Source of the DNA: Macrophomina tecta
Lineage: Eukaryota; Ascomycota; Dothideomycetes; Botryosphaeriales; Botryosphaeriaceae
Direction of reading: 5' to 3'
Length of the DNA stretch: 64,000 bases
Assembly (NCBI GenBank): GCA_024180945.1
Contig: JAKSGN010000021.1
Coordinates: 1,116,001-1,180,000 of the forward strand
Shown here: piece by piece, positions 37,591 through 48,023 of the stretch
Position numbering within the stretch: position 1 is the first letter of the stretch
How the letters are laid out: each line of letters begins with the position of its first letter
Position numbers and translations under genes: made by a program
Notes under the pieces: model-generated
Database searches by the model: none
Told to the model about the DNA's origin: nothing
Seen by the model: the letters and a program-made list of their open reading frames with translations, nothing else

Positions 37591-38200
37591 ATGCCTTTCT
37601 ATAGTTACTACTGTAAGAAGGGTAAAGAGTATAAGATATTACTAAAAAAAGAGCTAGGAACTTTATCTTCTTATTATTCTAAGTATATTTATCGAGGTCG
37701 TAGCTATAACGTTTAGAATATTTTAGTTTAAGATTATAGATTCTCTTAGTTCTTAGTAAGTAGTTATTAATAGTTATAGAAAACTTAGTTAATTAAGAGC
37801 GCGATCGTCTTTATAGAGAATATTTAGTTACTACTAAGGCTTTATCTACTTTTTAGTAGACTTTAAAGGTAATTTAAAACTTTCTTTTTACTTCTATAGC
37901 CCGTTTAGAGTATTTAGAGTAGTAGAAGTAGTTTTTTAATAATTAGAAGCGTAAAATAGTACGTTAGAATTTATTATTCTTAGAGGAGCTAGAGCTTAAA
38001 AAGATATATATAATATAGCTATTAAATTTAGATAGTAGTAATATAGTAAGTTTCGATAAAATAATTTCTTAAAAGATACTAGTAGACTAGTTTTAGATAT
38101 TTTTAATATCTTCTCTAGGCTTTATATTATAGAAGAATACTCTAGGTTTAGACGATTAGAATTTTATTAATAGTATTTCTAAATAAGTTCTTTATAGTTA
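37591..38200 (+). pseudogene. Antisense frame of the nested gypsy element, zinc-like motif plus coiled coil
   Basis: Opposite to pol and between pol and the 3' LTR, as in the two chromovirus copies. From ATG 37591 it reads MPFYSYYCKKGKEYK, then SSYYSKYIYRGRSYN: two pairs of Tyr/Cys spaced like a C-x2-C...C-x2-C motif after Cys-to-Tyr RIP changes. From about 37740 another frame continues with ERDRLYREYLVTTKALSTF, then IARLEYLE and NLLFLEELELKK, a heptad-like helical stretch. The frame change lies next to a CTTAG/TTAAT junction similar to the TTTAG/TTAAT one in the 14100-14826 copy, so a spliced antisense transcript is possible. Function is unknown. Confidence 0.45.
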
Positions 38201-41200
38201 AGATAAGAGACTAGTTTCTATAAAAATTTTTAAGAATTTCTAGTAGGGTCCGTTTCTTTCTATTTAATAAGATACTTATATTAACTATTAATTTAGTCTC
38301 TATTAAGGATTTTTTCTACTAGCTATTCTCTATCGGTATTATCGGGGTGTATTTTAATTTCTAAATTAGGTTCGATATTACTATATATAGATTTAAATAA
38401 GAAGATATAGAAAACTAAATATATATTTACTCGTTCTAGTAATTTAAGTTTAAAGAAAATAGATAAAAGTTTTTTTTTAATCTAGTAGAGTCCGATTTTC
38501 TTATAGTCTAATTTATTATTTAATTATATAGTTTTAATATTTTTTCTAAAGAGCTAGACTTTATTTTCTTTCTTTAGGAGCGGCGACGCCTAGCGCCGTC
38601 TATTATAATATATAGCTATTTAGTATATAATAAATTTAATATCTCAAGCTAGTTCTTAGTATAGTTTACGTAGCTAATCTACCCTAAGTATAGCTTTTTA
38701 GACGAGTACTTTGTAGATCTAGGATTCTTTAAAAGCGGTAGAATCGAATTTATAGTTAGTATAGAAGGGCGTAGTTTATATAGCTTCTATTAATATACTA
38801 TTATACGTATATTAGGCTAGCGGTAGAAGTTTAACCTAGTTATTTTATCTATAGTTTAAATAGAATCTTAGATACTACTCTAGCGTCTAGTTAGTTTATT
38901 CTATTTATTTATTAGTTTAGAGATATGCTGTTATTAATATCTTATATTTAGTTTCTAGTTTATAGACTAAGGTTTACTAGAACTTAGCTCTAAATTATAG
39001 GTTCTAGTTTATAATTAGTTTCTTAGGTATTCTATAGTAGATAAAAATATATCTAAGAAAGAGATAGGCGTAGCCCTTTACTCTAATTTTCTTATTATAA
39101 GGAATAAAGTATATCTATTTTATTAGATAATTAATAATAACTAAAATAGCGTTATATTATATTTTAGTTACGGGGTCTACTAAAATTAGTAGGTTAGTAA
39201 TAAAGTCTATTATAATTAATTTCTAGGATTTATTTAGCATTATAATAAGCTATAGCTATTTATATAGTATATATTATACCGCTTTATTCTTTATATATTT
39301 ATTATATTTCTAGATAACTTTTTCTACTATTTTTCTTATTTAGGAAAAATAGAAGTATCTTATAAATCGTTCTAAGGTTTTTATTATTCCCGGGTATTCG
39401 TAAACTACAGATTTATAGTATTCCTTAGTTAGTCGTTTACATAGAGATATTAATATATAGATTTTTTTATGAAATAGTATATTACCTCTATAATCTTAGA
39501 CTAGATTAGGGTTATTATATTCGAGGGTATCTATTTATTATAGTAGTTTTTAGAATAGTAGATTATTATTATATTTACTTTAAATAATTTATTTTTAAGT
39601 AGCGGTATTATCTTCTTCTTTATTTACTACTTCTCCTATAGTTTCTTTTAGTATAGGTATAGGTTTTTTATCTTATAGTTCCTTATTATCTTTAGGTTTT
39701 TATTTAGGTATTAGGGCTCTTAGGGGCTCATTATTATTAATAGAGCTTTCTAGTCTTATAATAGATACTAGTATTTATTCTTTCTATAGTACGTTGAGTT
39801 CTTCGATAATTATAGGGCGGTTAGGGCCTAATATATTATTATTATTTTATCTAAGTACTACTAGCAATAATTCTAGTTTTCTTTTAATATAATTAGCTTT
39901 ATAACTAAGTACGTTTATCTTATTATTTTTATTTTCTTTACGGTAGTAGATCTTAAAGTAAAAGAGAACGAGTTATTCTATCTATCGTACTTATCTTTTA
40001 TTTAATATCTTAGTAATTATAAAGTATTCTAGGTTTTTATAATTTAAATATTCTATAATTTCGTAGTTAGCTTTTTTAAGGTAATATCGCTATTTCTTAA
40101 ATACTATAATAATTGCGAGTAGTTCTTTATTATATATCTTATAGTTAAGTTCTATAGGTAATATTTTACGAGAGTAGTATATAATAAAATATAATCTTTT
40201 CTTATGATCTAGCTAGCTAAGAGTAGCGCTAATAGCGTAGTTAGATATATTAGTTTTAAGATAGAGAAGCTTATTAGAATTAAATATAATTAATATAAAA
40301 GCTTCTATAAAGGCTCTTTTAAGTTAGTTAAATACTTTCTATTATAGTTCTTTCTAGGTGAATAAGTTATTTTTTAGGTAAGTAAGATTAGCGGCTTAGC
40401 TATATAGAAGTATCGTTCGATAAACTACTAGTAAAAGTTAATAAATTTAAAAAAAACTTATACTTCTTTAATATTTCTTAGTTTAGACTATTTTAGAATA
40501 TCTTTTATCTTTCTTAGATCTATAACTACTTTTCCTAGTTTAATAATAAAGCCTAGGAATTTAATCTTCTAGGTATAAAAGATATATTTTTCCGATTTTA
40601 CTAAGAGGCTATATTCGAGTAATTTCTAGAGAATTCTAGATATATATTTCTTATATTCTTCTAGGGTTTCTAAGTAAATTAGAATATTATTAAGGTAAGC
40701 TATATAGAATCTATCTAGATATTTCTATAGAACGTAGTTAACGAGGGCTTAGAATATAGTAGAGGCGTTAGTAAGTCTAAAGAGTATTACTAAATATTTA
40801 TATAGGCTATATTAGGTTTAGAATATAGTTTTCTATTTATATTCTTTTTTAATTTAGATAAGATAGTATCTATTTTATAAATCTAGTTTAGTAAAAAACT
40901 ATACTTCTAAGAGATAATTTCTTAGTTTATTAATATAGAATAGAAAGTAGTAGTTCTTAATAGTAATATTATTTAAAGATCTATAATTTATATAGAGGCA
41001 TAACTTACCTCCTAGTTTTAGTACGAAGAGAATAGGTAATTCTACTAAAGACTAAAAGAGTTGAATATATTTTTTTTTTAGTAATAGGTCTAGGTATTCT
41101 TTTATTACTTATAATTTTTTTTCTAATATTAGATATAATAGCCTAAATTAAGGTTTAGTATTTGGTTTTAGGTTAATCTTATAGTCTTATAGTTATCGAG

Positions 41201-43054
41201 ATTAGACTTATATAGATAATAGATTTAGTTATAGTACGTAATTTCTATTCTAGTTCTATTTAGTTTTATTTTCTAGACTTAAGGGTAATTTCTCTATTAT
41301 TTTAATTATATTATACTTTCTATTTCTTTTACTAAGGGATGCTAAGAATAATATTATACTTAGAAATCTTAGTAACGTCTAGATAAATACGTTCTCTATA
41401 GTCTTTATATTCGAGAATTAGTTTTAGAGTTTTAATAATTATCTTTTTATCTCTAAAGGAGCTAGGTAATCTATTAACTATTCTTAGCTAATAGGGTTAG
41501 TTCTTTTCTTAGGGCTTTAGATTAGCTTTTTCTATAAATTAGTTTAAGACGTAGTTTCCTTATAATACTAAGTTAATAAGGGTAAGCGGTCGGCGTTTAT
41601 TAATCTTTATTATAATAATTTAGTAGTTTTTATATTTTATAGAGTTCTCTTTATTCTCTAGTAGATATTCTATAGTATTTTTAGTTAATACTACTATAGT
41701 CTTATAGAATAGAGGGCTTACCTACTATAGCCCTAGTTTAGTAGGTATTTCTAGTTTTTTAGATAGTATTTGCTAATATTCTTAGCTTCTTAGTAAGTTA
41801 GGTAGGCTTTAATACTATAGATAGACTAATAGAGAGTATTATAATTAAGAGTTTTAGGTTATTCTTTAGTAGCTAAGGTAGTTTTTTTATTATTAATTCG
41901 CTAGTTACTAGTCTACTTATTTAGATAGTTACTAATATATTTATACTTTCTATAGTAGAAGTAAAGACTCTTTTTACGTTAGCGTTATTCTTCTTCTAGC
42001 GCTAGCCGGGGGGTTCTTTATTAGTTAGTATCTAGGTCTATAGAATTCCCTAGTAGTAGACTATTATAGGGTTAGATAGTATTAGTAGTATTTCTAGAAA
42101 ATTTTTCCATCTCTTAAAAGTAATTATATATATATAAGTTAATCTAGATTATAGTATATACTATTTTCTAGTATATAGTAGATAGCTTAGTACGGGTAAA
42201 TTTATTCTTAATATAGTTCTTAAGTCCTTTATAGTAGAGTATATATAAGACCTCGTTATCCTATTTAAGGTATAAGGCGTATAGTCGGAACTAAGTAGTA
42301 TAGTTAGTAGCTAATCTAGTTTATTTTAGGCGGTAAATTTAATAGGTAGTATCTTAGTAGTAATTCTTATTATTAAATATAGTATATAGTACCTTAGTAA
42401 ATTTTTTAAAACTATTAATAATTTCTTTAGTTTCTTTATGTGGCTTAGCGCTATTCTAGTTAATCTAGTATAGTTTAAATTATCTAGCGGTATTACTTCT
42501 TAGATAAAAGCTAGTAAATAGTATCTTCTAAATATTATCTTAAAAGAAGATTCGATATATATAAAAGTATATTTAGATTTATTATAGAAATTTATTTAGT
42601 TACTCTCTAGCCCTATTAAATATATCCAAGGCCTTAATTTTTAGTTTAAAGGCTAGAGGTACGACTAGATCTATAGGTTTAGAGTTTAAGGCAGGTTCTT
42701 GCGTAACTTTCTAAATAGTTATCGGGGTCTATATCGGATAGGTAGTTATAGAAGTTAGGTTTTAGATTAGGCGAGCTATTTATTCGGATTACTCTTATTA
42801 GCCGAGTTTGAGGCGCTATATAGTAGCTTAAAGATTCTAGATAAGCTTATATAGAACCTACGTAGGGTCTTAAAATTAAGGTTAAGGCGGGGATTATTTC
42901 TTAGTTATAGATATATCTTCCCCTTAGGGGTTATACTAGGGTAAAAAATTCTTATTATTTATAGTTAGTATTCTTTACTAGGTAATTACCTCCGGTGCCT
43001 ATAGAGAGGTAGTTAAAGTATTATACCGTTACTCTTTTTAGGGGAGGTTAGATG

Positions 43055-43398
43055 TATTATTAGATAGCGTAGGCTTTCGGGGGGCTATAGTAGTAGGTAG
43101 AAGAGGGTCGTACGTAATATTAAGATAAAAATTAATTAATAAGTTAACTATAAGGATCTTATCTACTATAAGTACAGCCTATATATATAGTATATTTAGT
43201 TAGATTACGGTAGATTACTAGCTAGCTTATTATAATCTAGTAAGTTAAGTAATTTATAGTTAGTATACTAGGTAATAGATCTATCTTCTACTCTTTAGAA
43301 TGTAATCTAGACTAAGGATTTTTCACTTTAAGGGGTTAGGGCCTTTTTTAGAAAGTAGAGCTATTCTTTCTCCATTCCCTCTAGCTAGTATTATAATA
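43055..43398 (-). repeat. 5' LTR of the nested gypsy element
   Basis: 344 bp, direct repeat of 37074-37420, less AT-shifted than its partner. Confidence 0.85.
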
Positions 43399-44561
43399 AG
43401 GGGTTACTTATTTTCTAGATTTAGAATATATTTTAGCTTGTCTTAGATAGGTGCTATAAGTATAGTATAGGCCCGTAGAATATCTAGGTACGAGAATAAT
43501 TTATCTAGTAGAGAGAATTAGTTTAAAGTACTTAATTTTTATATAGCTATATAAAGGCTAGGTATATACCGCTTATCATCTAGCCTTAGTTATTTTCTAA
43601 GATGTAAAGGATTTAGATCTTATTCTTAAATTCAGCTAGATTTTTAGATATAGTAGCATTAATCTTATTTAGATTAAATTTCTTAGTTTATTTAGCTTTA
43701 GAATATTTTTTTACCTAGTATCTAGATTTACCGTAATATATATAAAGGTTATTAGCCTTACGATAAGCCTTTTATATAGCTATATTAAGTTCTATAGATT
43801 CTTCTTAGGTTTAGTTTTAGAATAGGGGGTTAGAAATAGAATTTAGTAATATATTTTTTTTATTTTTTTCTTTATTCTTATTTTTATTTTTACTTTAGTT
43901 TAGTATAGCTTATTTCTTCTACTTATAAGTAAAGAGTTAGTTATTAAGAGCTATATATTTTTTTATAAATTTTAAGAATTTCTTTAGTATTTTATAATCT
44001 ATAAGAAGGTTTTTAACTTCTTTCTTAAGACCACGCTTAAAGTAATAGATATATATAGTATTCTCTTACTAACCGAGCACCGTAATAAGCGAAACGAACT
44101 TAGAATAGAATATAGTATAGAATAAGTCTTACTTAAGATTCTAGATAGCTTATTTAGTTATAGCGTATAAGTCTAGATTATTAAAAGTAGCCTTTAAAGC
44201 CTTATAGAAGGCTTTAAAGATTAGAAATACGAAAATTATTCTATTATTTTTAATATATACTTAAAACTACGTATAAGTAGAGTCTTAGAGGTAAGATTCT
44301 ATATAGAGAATTTTTTAGTAATTTATAATAAAAGCTTAAGAATCTAAAGTAAACTTAAGCTAAAGCTATATAGTAAAGGTCTTAAATTTAGATTTTTTAT
44401 CTTTAAAAGGCTTAGGATCGGCTACCTTAGATACTCGAGGGGCCTTAGATAAGACTATTACTAGCGCTTAGAGTAGGGCTTAAATTAGACGCGTATTAGC
44501 GCTTATAAGAAGAAAGGCCGTTAGTCCTACGTTAAAATAGGCTATATAGTAGTTATATTTA
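43399..44561 (-). mobile_element. Ty3/gypsy element, inverted, gag portion
   Basis: Likely continuation of 32706-37073 beyond the nested element. On the minus strand a decayed zinc-knuckle (Tyr-x2-Tyr-Gly-Lys-Ser-x-Tyr, expected CCHC) reads near 43735-43760, followed by a Lys/Asn-rich segment, as in gag C-termini. The Fot1 element at 44562 interrupts it. No 5' LTR was located. Confidence 0.6.
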
Positions 44562-44605
44562 ACGTATCCCACAAGCGAGCGTGCCACACAAGCGAGTGTG
44601 CCACC
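44562..44605 (+). repeat. Left terminal inverted repeat of the Fot1 element
   Basis: 44 bp starting ACGTATCCCACAAGCG; pairs with 46368-46411 with one mismatch. Confidence 0.95.
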
Positions 44606-44642
44606 CAACCAAGAAAACGCGACACCCTAGCTTCAACCAACA

Positions 44643-46292
44643 ATGCATCAGCCAACCCACGCTCAATCCATCTTACATGAAGCTCAGATAGCTTTAGCGA
44701 AGCAAGCTATCGATCAAGGCCAAATTCAAAGCAATCGGCTCGCTGCAAAGACGTTTAACGTTAATCGGATGACCCTTAAGCGACGACGCGACAGGATTCC
44801 TTCTCGACGCGATTGCACGCCCAACTCTCGAAAGCTTACTAATATCGAGGAATCAGTTCTTGTCAAACGTGTCCTCGATCTAGATTCGCGAGGATTTCCG
44901 CCGCGATTAAGTGCTGTTGAAGGTATGGCAAATAAGCTACTCGCCGACCGCGCCGGAGGTACCGTTGGCAAGAACTGGCCCTCCAACTTCGTAAGACGGA
45001 CTCCCGAGCTAAAAACACGTCTGAATCGAAAGTATGACTATCAGCGAGCTAAATGCGAGGACCCAGAGCTTATCACGCAATGGTTTCAGCTCGTCCAGAA
45101 CACTATCACGAAGTATGGGATCGTGAACGGTGACATCTACAACTTCGATGAAGCCGGCTTCCTCATGGGCATGATTGCAGCCGGAATGGTTGTCACAGCA
45201 TTGGAGCGACGCGCTCGACCCAAATCAGTCCAGCCAGGCAATCGCGAGTGGGTTACGGTGATCCAGGGAGTCAACGCCGAGGGCTGGGCGATTCCGCCGT
45301 TCGTGATTTTCAAGGGACAACACCACCTTTCTGCTTGGTACAGCGACGACGTACCAGGCAATTGGGTCATCGCATTAAGCGAAAACGGCTGGACGACGAA
45401 CGAGCTTGGTCTGCAGTGGCTGCAGCACTTCGAAAAGCACACAAAGGATCGCACAACTGGAGCATGGCGACTTCTGATTCTTGACGGCCACGCGAGCCAC
45501 AATTCGGCCGAATTCGACGCGTTCTGCCAGGAACGCAAGATCATCACGCTCTTCATGCCTGCGCATTCATCGCATCTCCTCCAGCCGCTCGATGTAGGCT
45601 GTTTTGCGCCTCTCAAGAAGGCGTACGGAAAGCAGGTTGAAGAGCTGATGCGATCTCACATCAACCACATCACGAAGCTCGAGTTTCTGCCTGCGTTCAA
45701 AACGGCGTTCGAAGCCGCATTTACGCAGCAGAATATCGTAGGCGGGTTCCGAGGCGCAGGACTGGTCCCGCTCGATCCAGAGGCCGTGATTTCCAAGCTC
45801 GATGTCAAGCTTCGGACGCCGACACGCCCGCAGGCAGAGGCCATAACTTGGGACGCTCAAACACCGCACAACCCAGCTGAATTAGCCTCTCAGACTGAGC
45901 TTATTAGGAACCGGATTGCAAAGCATCAGAACAGCTCACCAACGCCAATCAACGATGCGCTGAACCAGCTTGCTAAGGGGGCTCAAATGATGGCGCATTC
46001 GGCTGTTCTTCTGCAGGCGGAAGTCGCGAATCTTCAAAAGGCAAACGAGGCCGCAACGCGACGTAAAAAGCGGCAGAAAAAGCGGATTCAGAAGCGAGGG
46101 ACTCTTACGGTTCAGGAGGGGCAGTATTTAATCGATGGAGCTGCTGTTAACCAACAGATTTCGCGGGAAACGCGCCAAAGTGGTGCGCAATCGGAGGGGC
46201 CAGCGAGAAAACGACGGCGATGTGGGCAGTGCGGCGAAACTGGACATAATTCTCGTACATGTCAAAAAGGTGCGGAAACTACTGTAGAATAG
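44643..46292 (+). CDS. pogo/Fot1 family DDE transposase
   Basis: Encodes a 549-residue transposase, close to the usual 500-550 of Fot1-like proteins. Residues about 15-55 form the first helix-turn-helix (AAKTFNVNRMTLKRR). Residues 60-135 are the CENP-B-type DNA-binding part. The catalytic domain has the triad D169 (YNFDEAGF), D281 (LILDGHASH) and D317 (LLQPLDVG), with the DD35D spacing of the pogo group. The C-terminus carries a basic RKRRR stretch and a CCHC knuckle (C527, C530, H535, C540; GETGHNSRTC). The ATG lies 37 bases inside the left repeat and is the first in frame. Expected action is in the nucleus, excising and re-inserting the element at TA. No stop, frameshift or missing key residue is seen, so the protein may be functional; expression cannot be judged. 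Confidence 0.95.
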   Translation: MHQPTHAQSILHEAQIALAKQAIDQGQIQSNRLAAKTFNVNRMTLKRRRDRIPSRRDCTPNSRKLTNIEESVLVKRVLDLDSRGFPPRLSAVEGMANKLLADRAGGTVGKNWPSNFVRRTPELKTRLNRKYDYQRAKCEDPELITQWFQLVQNTITKYGIVNGDIYNFDEAGFLMGMIAAGMVVTALERRARPKSVQPGNREWVTVIQGVNAEGWAIPPFVIFKGQHHLSAWYSDDVPGNWVIALSENGWTTNELGLQWLQHFEKHTKDRTTGAWRLLILDGHASHNSAEFDAFCQERKIITLFMPAHSSHLLQPLDVGCFAPLKKAYGKQVEELMRSHINHITKLEFLPAFKTAFEAAFTQQNIVGGFRGAGLVPLDPEAVISKLDVKLRTPTRPQAEAITWDAQTPHNPAELASQTELIRNRIAKHQNSSPTPINDALNQLAKGAQMMAHSAVLLQAEVANLQKANEAATRRKKRQKKRIQKRGTLTVQEGQYLIDGAAVNQQISRETRQSGAQSEGPARKRRRCGQCGETGHNSRTCQKGAETTVE

Positions 46293-46367
46293 CGTACCTA
46301 TTAGAAATAGTCGATTTTGCAGGACGTTGCAGAGTTATTTGTACTTAAAGTGGGTTGGGTTTGGTAA

Positions 46368-46411
46368 GGTGGCACACTCGCTTATGTGGCACGCTCGCTT
46401 GTGGGATACGT
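46368..46411 (-). repeat. Right terminal inverted repeat of the Fot1 element
   Basis: Inverted copy of 44562-44605. Its one mismatch is CA to TA when read in the repeat's own orientation. Confidence 0.95.
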
Positions 46412-46690
46412 TATATAAAAAGTATAATAATATTAAAACTAATAATATTTATATAATATAGTTTATATATTCTATTAATATAATATAATAATTAGAGATA
46501 AGAGTATCTTATAATAAATACTTTATAAAAAAATAATATACTAACTATCTAGTACTAAGTTTATAAAAAGTAAATTTACTAAATATATCTAATTAAGTAT
46601 AATTAATATATTTATTAGAAAAATATTCTAGTTCTAGTAAAAGAATAAAATAAATATATCTATTATAAAATAATAAAATAACTAAAAAAC

Positions 46691-46877
46691 TATAAGTAAA
46701 TAAGTTAGTTATAAGTAGAAAGTTTTTAAAGAATTATATTTTTAGATATAAATTCTTAGTATAATAAAATTTATCTATAGTAGCTTATATACCGTAACTA
46801 GTATATAGCATATAATAAGTATATAAGATATATATAAATAATACTTAAAAAATATACTAGATCTTATTACTTTAATA
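46691..46877 (-). repeat. Inverted solo LTR relic
   Basis: Reverse complement of the solo LTR family at 6679-6856 and 31973-32166: TATAAGTAAATAAGTTAG at the start, and a block matching TATACCTAAGAATATA reversed in the middle. Strongly AT-shifted. The ends are approximate and no target duplication was found. The flanking 46414-46690 is AT-rich with nothing else recognised. Confidence 0.55.
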
Positions 46878-46960
46878 TTATTTTTTATTCTTTATTTAAA
46901 ATTATTTTAATTCTTATTAAAGAAATTATTATTTTAGTACCTTATTAAAAAACCTTAGAT

Positions 46961-47504
46961 AAGAAAAAGAAGTATAACTAGTTACTATATAAAAAATAGT
47001 ATTATATATTAACTATAAATATAGTATAGTAAGATAAATTAGTTTTATTATATAACTATAACTATAAATAATAAATAATAGAATAAAAAAAATTTATTAG
47101 TAGATAGTAGTTAGTAATATTAGTTAATTTATTCTATATATAAGTAATATATATATATAGCTTTAATAGATATAATAATTTTTTATATACTTTTTTATTT
47201 TTATAGTTTAGATCTAGGTCTCTAACTATAACTAAAATATTTTTAGCTAATATTAATCTTTTTTAATATCTTCTTTTTTAAATAACTATTATTATATAGA
47301 TTTTTTCTAGTTTTATTTATTTCTATAATAAGCTCTTAGAGATATCTATTATAAGTAATATACTAAAGCTTTTTTATATTTTTAGCTATAGCCTAGTTTA
47401 GTAGTAGTATACTATATATATAATATATAATACTAGAATATATTATACTACTATAAAAATAGTATATAAACTAATTTTATATTTATTAAGTTTTTTAGTA
47501 GCCT
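46961..47504. repeat. Unclassified AT-rich repeat, copy 2, abruptly truncated
   Basis: Matches 16151-16860 in direct orientation. Similarity ends within about 10 bases of 47504, where GC content jumps to normal and stays there for the rest of the window. The break therefore marks an insertion or recombination junction, not gradual decay. Confidence 0.6.
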
Positions 47505-47516
47505 TTACTTCTTAAA

Positions 47517-47847
47517 ATGAGCGGACGGCTGGAGGGCTGCCTTTTTTGGCGGTCGTCACCTTCATTTCCGGCAGCTTTTCAGCCAGCAAATCCGTCGCCG
47601 CTTTAAGCGCGGCATGGCGTTAGTGGCGGACCCCTGTCACCACACCAAAATCATTCCCCAGCACAGCACGCGACTTACCATCGTGGCACCCTAGACAAGC
47701 GCTGCACGGTACGCAAAAATCGCTCAGCTGATACTGATCGACTTTTTCCATCCATAAGCCCGAACGAGCAACGATGTCCTGCTGCGCTAAGACTGCTGAA
47801 GGCTGCGCCGTTGCCTGTGGTAGGGCTCTTTCACAGCCAGCGAACAT
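47517..47847 (-). pseudogene. Unrecognised cysteine-containing frame with one stop
   Basis: A minus-strand frame from ATG 47847 (MFAGCERALPQ) runs about 75 codons to a TAA at 47620-47622. It then stays open for about 33 codons (HAALKAATDLLAEKLPEM...) to a stop next to the AT-rich border. The first part has a Cys cluster (FCVPCSACLGCHDG). TAA could derive from CAA by RIP. I do not recognise the protein. Its start codon abuts a TATA-like box of the divergent DUF3435 gene, which argues against an independent gene. Codon usage looks unlike the neighbouring fungal genes and faintly bacterial, but no homology is claimed. Confidence 0.3.
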
Positions 47848-47848
47848 C

Positions 47849-47856
47849 TATATAAA
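47849..47856 (+). promoter_or_regulatory. TATA-like box upstream of the DUF3435 gene
   Basis: TATATAAA, 168 bases before the ATG at 48024, followed by a CT-rich stretch (CTCCTCTTCTCCC) typical of fungal promoters. Confidence 0.45.
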
Positions 47857-48023
47857 CTCCTCTTCTCCCATTCCACGCATGCATTCGATACGCACACAGC
47901 TCTTAACTAGAATTCGACAACACTTACCTCAGCGACCTTGTCTCATTTCTTGTCCCCCTTGTCTCCACTTCCTCGCCGTCACCACCACAAGCCTTTGGCC
48001 ATCCTTCAGAGCACTCAGCTATC

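Larger units (their letters stand above)
37074..43398 (-). mobile_element. Complete Ty3/gypsy element, inverted, nested in another
   Basis: A 6325-bp element with direct LTRs at 37074-37420 and 43055-43398. The complement of its purine tract (ACTATTCCCCCTCTAGG, about 37420-37436) follows the left LTR, so pol runs on the minus strand. The RT core reads AYLNNILIYLE on the minus strand near 40660-40710. It sits between the pol side (32706-37073) and the gag side (43399-44561) of another gypsy copy. I could not find a clean target duplication: GGGCG is on the left and AGGGG on the right. An antisense coding relic lies at 37591-38200. Confidence 0.82.
44562..46411 (+). mobile_element. Fot1/pogo DNA transposon, apparently intact
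   Basis: A 1850-bp element with 44-bp terminal inverted repeats (44562-44605 and 46368-46411) that differ at one base, and TA duplications at 44560-44561 and 46412-46413. Each repeat holds two near-identical 16-17 bp blocks (CACAAGCGAGCGTGCCA and CACAAGCGAGTGTGCCA), plausible transposase-binding sites. It encodes one uninterrupted transposase, and length and layout match Fot1-like elements. Its GC content is normal inside an AT-rich block, so it arrived after the neighbouring elements were mutated, or escaped RIP as a single copy. The single repeat mismatch is itself a CA-to-TA change. Confidence 0.95.

Noticed and set aside
37069..43403. Target-site duplication for the nested gypsy element
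   Set aside because: The flanking five-base sequences GGGCG and AGGGG do not match, so no duplication is claimed.
45137..45869. Several open frames of 60-160 codons opposite or overlapping the Fot1 transposase
   Set aside because: Shadows of the GC-rich transposase gene in other frames; the plus-strand frame has all family motifs.
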